Below, one piece after another: positions 56,859-64,000 of a stretch of 64,000 nucleotides of DNA (its first letter is position 1; each line of letters opens with the position of its first letter). The position numbers were made by a program, and so were the translations under genes. Source of the stretch: Scylla paramamosain (lineage: Eukaryota; Arthropoda; Malacostraca; Decapoda; Portunidae); assembly GCF_035594125.1 (NCBI RefSeq), contig NC_087163.1, forward strand, positions 11,194,001 to 11,258,000, in the 5' to 3' direction. The notes under the pieces were generated by a model, which saw only the letters and a program-made list of their open reading frames with translations, did no database searches and was not told where the DNA came from.

Positions 56859-59378
56859 AGTTTTAGAGTTTAGTTGCTTAAGGTCAATAACTCTCATAAT
56901 ACACGCGTATGGAAATTACGTTTTTTTTTCACCATATAGGGTATTATGCATGTATTTTGTCGTTTTTGCACCTAATAAGCTCAAGAACACTCTGAATAAA
57001 CATTTTTGGTAATGTTTTTTTTTTTTTTTCTATAAAGCGATTTTTTACGTGCGTTTTAGCATTTTGATACGTAAGAAGCTCCTCACCAATGAAAAGATTT
57101 TTTTTGGAAATAATGCTTTGTATTCCAAAATAGGGTGTTTTCTATGGATTTTAGTGTTTTGTTGCCTAAAACGCTAAAAAAAAAAGAAAAAAAACGTCTC
57201 TGATAATGTCGTTTCGCTTCCACATATATAGTTATCTGCATTGATTTTGGCGTGTTTTGTACTTAAAAATGTAAAAAAAACCTCAAAATACACTTTTTTT
57301 GGTAATAGTGTTCTGTTTTTTTTTTCTCCATATAGAATACTATTCACGCGTTTTTTAATCTTGGTACCTAAGAATCTCAAAAACATTCATAATACACGTT
57401 TCTGATAATATAATTTATTTCATCATATAGGGTAATTTCCATGCATTTTGATGTTTCTCTTCCTAATAAGCTCAAAAATACTGAAAACACACATTTTTGC
57501 TGATGTTATTCTATTTCTTGTTTTCTCATCAACTCTTTTGCATGCGTTTTAGTGTTTTGATACGTAAGAAGCTCAAAAATACTCAAAAGACAGTTTTTGG
57601 TTATGTTGTTTTGTATTTTAATGTAGGCTGCTTTACATGCTTTTAAGCCCTTTTGTGCCTAACACACTGAAAGACACTCAAAACACACGCTTTTGGTAAT
57701 GTCATTTCGTTTCACCTATACAGTGCTTTCTATTGATTTTTTGATATTTTGGTATCTAACAATCTAAAAAAACTGAAAATAAATGTTTTTGATGATGTTA
57801 TTCTATTTCTCCATATAAAGTGTTATTCAGGGGTTTTATAGTTTTGGTACCTAAAAAGATAAAAAAAAAAACACTCATAATACACGTTTCTTGTAATATC
57901 TTTTTTGTTTCCCCTTATAGGGTACTTTGCATGCATTTGATGTTTTGGTACCTAAAAAAAAAAGTAGTTTCTGGTAATTTTGTTGTTTCTAACTATTAAA
58001 TGGAGATCACTTAATCACGCATTTTAGCGTTTTGTTACCAAAGAAGCTAGGAAACACTTAAAATACATGTTTCTTATAATATCGATTTATTTCCTATATA
58101 GAGTTGTTTGCATGGATTTTGGCGTTTTTGTACATAACAAGCTCAAAAACTATGATAAGACACGTTTCTAGTAATGCCACTTTGTTTCATCTTATGGAAT
58201 GCTTCGCATGGTTTATAACGTTTTGGTAATTAACAATGTAAAAAAAAAAAAAAAAAAGAAAAGTTTGAAACGTTGTTCTTCTCTTCAATATAGAGTGATA
58301 TTCAAGCGTTTTAGTGTTTTGGTACCTAAGAAGCTCAGAAACAGTCATTATGCAAGTACTCTCATAATGTCTTTTCGTTTCCCCATACGGAGTGATTTAC
58401 ATACATTTTGGTGTTTTAGTACGTAACGAGCTCAAACTCACCTACAACACACGTTTTTAGGAAAATTTTTTTCTGCTTCTTCAAATCACACACTTGTTTT
58501 GTATGCATTTTGGCGTTTTGTCACTTCATAAAGTGAAAAACCCCCGAACCCCCGATTTTGGTAATATTCTGTTTCTTCGTATAGTTTTTTTTTTTTTTTT
58601 CACGCGTTTTAGTGTTTTGGTACCAAAAACCTCAGAAACACTCATTATACACATTTCTCGTAATATCATTTCGTTTCTTAATATAATATAGGGTACTTTG
58701 CATGTATTTTGGCGTTTTTCTATTTATAAAATAAAAAAAAATAAGCACTCACAATCCATGATTTCGTTAATGTTATTCCGTTTGCCCATAAAGGATGTTT
58801 TGCATGCATTTGAGCGTTTTGATGGGGAAGAAGCTTCAAAACATATAAGCTACGTTTTTGTTAATCTCGATATGCATTCCCATTTACATTTCCATGCTTT
58901 GTAACGTTTTCGTGCCTAGTATTCTCAAAAACACTCAAAATACACGTTTCTGTTTTTTTTATTTTCCCATGTCGAGTGCTTTCCTTGCATTTTGGCGTTT
59001 TGATTACTGACAATGTGAAATACTCTCAAAAATACATGTTTTACGTAGTGTTCTATTTCTCCATATTAAATACTATTCACGAGATTTAGCATTTTGGTAC
59101 CTAAGAATCTGAAAAGAAACACTCATAATACACGTTTCTGAGAATATCATTCTGTTTCATCATATATGGTACTTTCCATGCATTTTGACATTTCTTTTCC
59201 TAAAAAGATAAAAATACAAAAAATATACAATTTTGGAAATGATATTCTGTTTCTCCATTGGAATGTTTTTTTTTTTTTTCATGCGTTTTATCATTTTGCA
59301 ACGTATGAAGCTCCTAAAAACTACAAAGAAACGTTTTTGGTAATGTTGTGTTATGTATATATATAGGGTGGTTTACAT

Positions 59379-59429
59379 GCGTTAGGCATCAAAACATTAG
59401 TTTTGATGCCTTGTTTTGATGCCTAACGC
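59379..59429. repeat. 18-bp perfect inverted repeat (fold-back)
   Basis: The arm GCGTTAGGCATCAAAACA (59379-59396) pairs perfectly with 59412-59429. The 15-bp loop contains a further AGTTTTGATGCC copy. The left arm is plus-polarity B-type sequence inside a minus-polarity block, about 0.6 kb before the next flip. Confidence 0.9.
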
Positions 59430-59620
59430 GTTCAAAAACACTCAAACAACACGTTTCTGGTCATGTCATTTTGTTTCACCATATACAGTGCTTTGCATGC
59501 ATTTTGGCGTTTGAGTACCTCATGAGTGAAAAAGAAATAAAAATAAATAAATAAACGATTTTAGTGAGGTTGTTCTGTTTCTTGAGATAGTGTGCTATTC
59601 ATGCGTTTTAGAATTTTGGT

Positions 59621-59670
59621 AAAAAAAAAAATAAATAAATAAGTAAATAAATAAATAAGTAAATAAAAAA
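59621..59670. repeat. A-rich (AAAT/AAGT)n tract
   Basis: A run followed by AAAT units with two AAGT variants, after GAATTTTGGT in an E-type monomer. A similar shorter tract is at about 59529-59555. Confidence 0.8.
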
Positions 59671-60022
59671 TCTTAATACACGTGTCTCGTAATGTGTTTT
59701 CCCTTAATCGTAATCGTTTTCCCTTATTAGGTGCTTTGTATATATTTTGGCGTTTTGGTACCTAACAAAGTAAAATACACTCAAAACAAACGTTTTCGGT
59801 AATTTTCTGTTTCTCAATATAGAGTGCGATTTACGCGTATTAACCCTTTGGTACCTTAGAAGCTCAGGAACATTTATATTACACATTTCTTTTAATATTG
59901 ATTCATTTCCGAACCTGATTATTTTCATTCATTTTAGAATTTTTGTACGTAACAAGTTCAAAACAATGAAAATATGTTTTTGGTAATGCTATTTTGTTTA
60001 AATAAACTGTGTTTTGCCTTCT

Positions 60023-61189
60023 TTTTAAGTGTCTTTGAGCGTGTCAGTTATCAAAACTAAAAATCATGTAAAAAAAAAAAAACATTACCAGAAATGTGTA
60101 ATATGACCGTTTTCGAGCTGTTTAGGTACCAAAACGCAAAAAAAAAAAAAGAAAAACGCGTAAAAGGCACTCTATATGGAAAAACAGAAAAAGAAAACAC
60201 TAAAAACATGTATTTTTGAGTGTTTTGTACTAAACGACAAATTGCACTAAATACACTTGATACATAGAAAATAAACATCATCAGAAAGATGTCTTTGAGT
60301 GTTTTCAGGGTGTTACGCACCAAAATGTTAAAAAGCATGGAAAGCAACCAATTTGGGAATACAAAACAATATTACCAAAAACGTGTATTTCATTGTTTTT
60401 AAGCTTCTTCCATACCAAAACGCTGAAACATATGCAAAACAACTTTTATGGACAAAACAGAATAACATTACCAAAACCATAAATTTGATTGTTTTCTAGC
60501 TTATTACATACAAAAACCCCCAAAATGTATGCTAATTACTCTACATGGGGAACCGAAACGATATTACCAGAAACGTGTATAATGCTTCATAGGTATCAAA
60601 ACAATAAAACACCTGAAAAACACTGTATGGAAACACAGAACAACATTACCAAAATGTGTATTTTGAGTATTTTTCATCTTGTTAGGTACCAAAACACTAA
60701 AATGAATCTAAAGCACGTGATTACAAGAAACATAATAAGGTTTCCTATAACGTGTATTGTAAGATGGTTTGAGCTAGTTAGGTACCAAAACGCAAAAATG
60801 CATGCAAAACCACTATATAAGGGAAAGAAAGGACATTATAAGAAACGTGTATAATAATTATTTTTGAGCTCTTTAGGTATCAAATAGCAAATTTGCGTGA
60901 ATAGTGCTCTACATGGAGAAATAAAATAGCATTACCAAAAACGTGTATTTGGAGTGTTTTCACATTGTTAGGTACCTAAACGTAAAAATACATGAAAAGC
61001 ACTCAATATGGGGAAACGAAATAACCTTACCAGAAACGTGTGTTTTAAGGCGATTTTGAACGTCTTAGGTACCAGAACTCTAAAAAACAAGTGAAATAAA
61101 ACTATACTTGAAGAAACGTATATTTTGATTGTTTTAAAACTTCTTAAGTACCAAAACGCAAAAACATGTGAATAGCACTCTATATGAAA

Positions 61190-61272
<83 letters not shown>

Positions 61273-64000
61273 CAGCATTACCAAAAACGCGTATTTTAAA
61301 TGTTTTTTAAGCTTCTTACGAATGAAAACGATGGAAAGTACCCTTTATTGTGAAACGAAAATATTACCAAAAAACGTGTATAATGAGTGTTTATGTTCTT
61401 TATAGGTACCAAAACTCTAAAACGTGTGAAAAGCACTTTATATGGAAAAACGGAACATTACCAAAAACGAGTGTTTTAAGTGTTTTCACCTTGTTCAGTA
61501 ACAAAACGACAAAATGCATAAAAAAAAAAACCTGAATTAAAGTAAAAGAAAAAAGTTACCCAAAAAGGTGCATGCAAAAAAAAAAAAAAAACACTTAATG
61601 GAGAACGAAAAAAAAAAAAAACATTACTAAAATCAAGTTTTTGAGCTTGTCAGATACAAATTCTGCCAAAATACATGGAAAGTATCCTATATGGGGTAAC
61701 GAACATGAATTGCGTATGAACGAGCAGAAATACGTATTATGAGTGCATTTGAGCTTTTTAGGTACCAAAACGGTAAAACGCATGAATAACACTTTATATG
61801 GAGAAACAACATTACCAAAAACGTGTATTTTGGCTGTTTTCCACATTGTTAACTACCTCATTGCCAAAATGCATGCAGATTAAAATTAAAATCACATTTC
61901 AAGAATTATATCTTTTAAGTGTCTTTTGGAGTGTGTTAAGAACCATAACGCTAAAAAGCATGAAAACACCTTATATGGAAAAAGAAAAACTACCAAAAAT
62001 GTTTTTTGCAGTGTTTCTTTGGTACTTACCAAAACGCTAAAGTGTATGTAAAACATCCTTTATAGAAAACACAGTAATTTACCAAAAACGTGTGTTTTGA
62101 GTGTTTTTGAGCTTGTTACTTACAAAACCACCAAAATGTATATAAAGTACACAATATGGGGAAATAAAAGAACATTACGTAAGAGGTGTTTTTGAATGTT
62201 TTTTTTTTTTACCTTCTTAGATATCATTGCGGTAAAAGGCAAGAATAGCACTCTATATGGAGAAATAGTACATCACTAAAAACTTATATTCTCAGTGTTT
62301 TTCACATTGTTAGGTACCAAAATGCCAAAATGCATGGAAATCACTCTCTATGGTGAAACGAAAAGATATTTCCATAAATATGTCTTCTAAGTATTTATGG
62401 GCATTTTGGCATCAAAACGCAAAAAAAAAAGCATGGAAAGCTCCCCGTAAAAGAAAATAACATTCCCAAAAAACGTGTTTTTTGAGATATTTTCAACTAA
62501 TTACGTACCAAACGGTAAAATGCACACAAAATACCTTTTATGGAGAAACAGAATAACATTACCAAAAACAAGTATTTTGAGCTAGTTGCGTGCAAAAACG
62601 CCAAAATGCATGCAGAGTAATCTATATGGGAAAACGAAAGGATATTACGTGAAACGCGTAGTAGGAGAGTTTTTGAACTTCTTAGGTACCAAAAAACGTG
62701 AAATTCGTTAATAAGAGAGTAACATTTCCAAATACGTACATTTTGTGAGTTTTTTTTCTTTTTTACATTTTTAGATACCAAAACGCCAAAATGCACGCAG
62801 TCCTCTAAATAGGAAAACAAAACGACATTACAAGAAATATATTTTTTTAAATGAATTTCTGCATGTTAGGCAATAGAACGCTAAAAAGCATGGAAAGCAA
62901 TATAATACAGGAAAATATAAAAAAAAAAACCAAAAAAGTGTCGAGTTTTTTTGTTACGTACCAAATCGGTAAAGCGCATGCAAAAGAACGTTTATGGAGA
63001 AACAGTAACAATACAAAAGTTTTTGAGCTTGTTACGTACAAAAACGCCAAAATGCATAAAAAAAAAACCTATATGGGGAAACGAAAAGACATTACCATAA
63101 ACGTGTATTATGAGTGTTTTTGAGTTTCTTAAGTACCAAAACGCTAAAACGCATGAACAGCTCCTTATATATGGAGAAACAGAACAACATCACCAAAAAT
63201 ATGTATTTGACTGTATTTCACATTATTTTTGGGGTACTTACATACCAAAACGCTTACAAGCATGCAAAACTTCTTTTATTGAGGAACGGAATAACACTAT
63301 CATGAACAAGTATTGTGATTGTTTTAAATACTATTAAGTAGTAAAACGCCAAAATGCATGCAAAGTACCTTTAATGGAGATACATGTATTATGAGAGTTT
63401 TTGAGCTTATTATGTACCAAAACACTAAAACGCATGATTAACACTATATAGAGAAACAGATCAACATTACCAAAAACGTGTATTTTGAGTGTATTCCACA
63501 TTGTTATGTACCAAATCGCAAAAATGCAAGCAAAGCACCCTATATATGGAAAGGAAACGAGATTTCCAAGAACATGTTTTGTAAGTGTTTATGAGCGTAC
63601 TAGGCACTAAAATGCTAATGAGTATGGAAAGAACCTTATGTGGGAAAACAAAACATTTTCAAAAATGTCTTTTTTTCAGCGTTTTTTTTTTTTTTTTTTA
63701 CTGAAAACAGAATAACCTTACCAACAATATATATTTTGAGTGTTTTTGAGCTTGTTAGCTACATAAACGGCAAAATGCATTCCAAGTACACTATATGGTG
63801 AAACAAAACGTAATTAACAAACACGTGTATTATGAGTAGGTTACGAAACGCTAAAACGAGTGAACAGATTTCTATATGAAGAAAAAGAACAAATTTCCAA
63901 AACATGTGTTTTGTGTGTTTTTTACATTGTTAGGTACCAAAACGCCAAAATGTATGAAAAACACTTTTTTATAGAGAAACGAATCGACATTATTTTTCAG
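60023..64000 (+). repeat. Satellite array, plus polarity, 5-monomer HOR family, to window end
   Basis: From AAGTGTCTTTGAGCGTG near 60026 the array is plus again, with monomers such as GGTACCAAAACGCAAAAATG near 60781 and GTACCAAAACGCTAAAACGCATG near 63133. The array runs off the window. A perfect AC tract and several poly(A) runs interrupt it. No gene. Confidence 0.85.
61189..61271. repeat. (AC)~41 microsatellite
   Basis: AC repeats with a single T interruption at 61217, placed after AGCACTCTATATGAA in an E-type monomer, the same monomer region where the (CT)-(TA)-(TG) tract at 29534 arose. Confidence 0.96.

Overview
This window is eukaryotic, AT-rich and almost gene-free. It is a very large array of one degenerate satellite DNA, broken by transposable-element insertions and long microsatellites. 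The host is most likely a decapod crustacean, possibly a brachyuran crab. That rests on remembered similarity of the LINE proteins to the jockey-like ORF2 proteins that fill crab genomes, and it could not be checked here. No intact host gene, rRNA, tRNA or CRISPR array was found.

The satellite monomer is about 96 bp. Its diagnostic core is GGTACC/TACGTACC followed by AAAACGC(C/T)AAAA, GCATG, CCCTATATGG, a variable GAAACG/GAAACAG stretch, ACATTACCAAAAACGTG, and TTTGAGTGTTTTTGAGC. Monomers are arranged in two higher-order repeat (HOR) patterns. An 8-monomer unit (about 720-780 bp) occupies roughly 2-11.4 kb and 16.3-18.7 kb. A 5-monomer unit (about 470-490 bp, types A-B-C-D-E) occupies nearly everything else.

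Taking the GGTACCAAAACGC reading as plus, array polarity is: plus 1-1644, minus 1645-1980, plus 1981-16329, minus 16340-21236, plus 21237-42555, minus 42556-60022, plus 60023-64000. Several flips sit on short palindromes or fold-back duplications, which suggests template-switch or inversion breakpoints.

Inserted elements, in order: a 5'-truncated jockey-like LINE with a perfect 5-bp target duplication (5697-8091); a decayed DNA transposon of about 0.96 kb with CACTATGT termini (8813-9770), holding the remnant of a zinc-finger-type transposase-like gene on the minus strand behind a TATA box and a cluster of perfect heat-shock-element motifs; a short 3' fragment of the same LINE family (12186-12371); a nearly full-length minus-strand copy of that LINE (23886-27042) lacking its 3' end and carrying a nested 140-bp insertion with its own 5-bp target duplication; and a CR1-like LINE C-terminal fragment (45499-45736, minus). 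Long (TA)n, (CT)n, (AC)n and (TAA)n tracts are scattered through the array, and at least one appears to have grown from the monomer's own CTCTATATGG segment.

Nothing here works as an operon or pathway. The biology is that of a fast-evolving, probably heterochromatic satellite that collects transposons. The most notable points are the two coexisting HOR organisations, the repeated polarity flips at palindromes, and the heat-shock-like promoter in the decayed DNA transposon.
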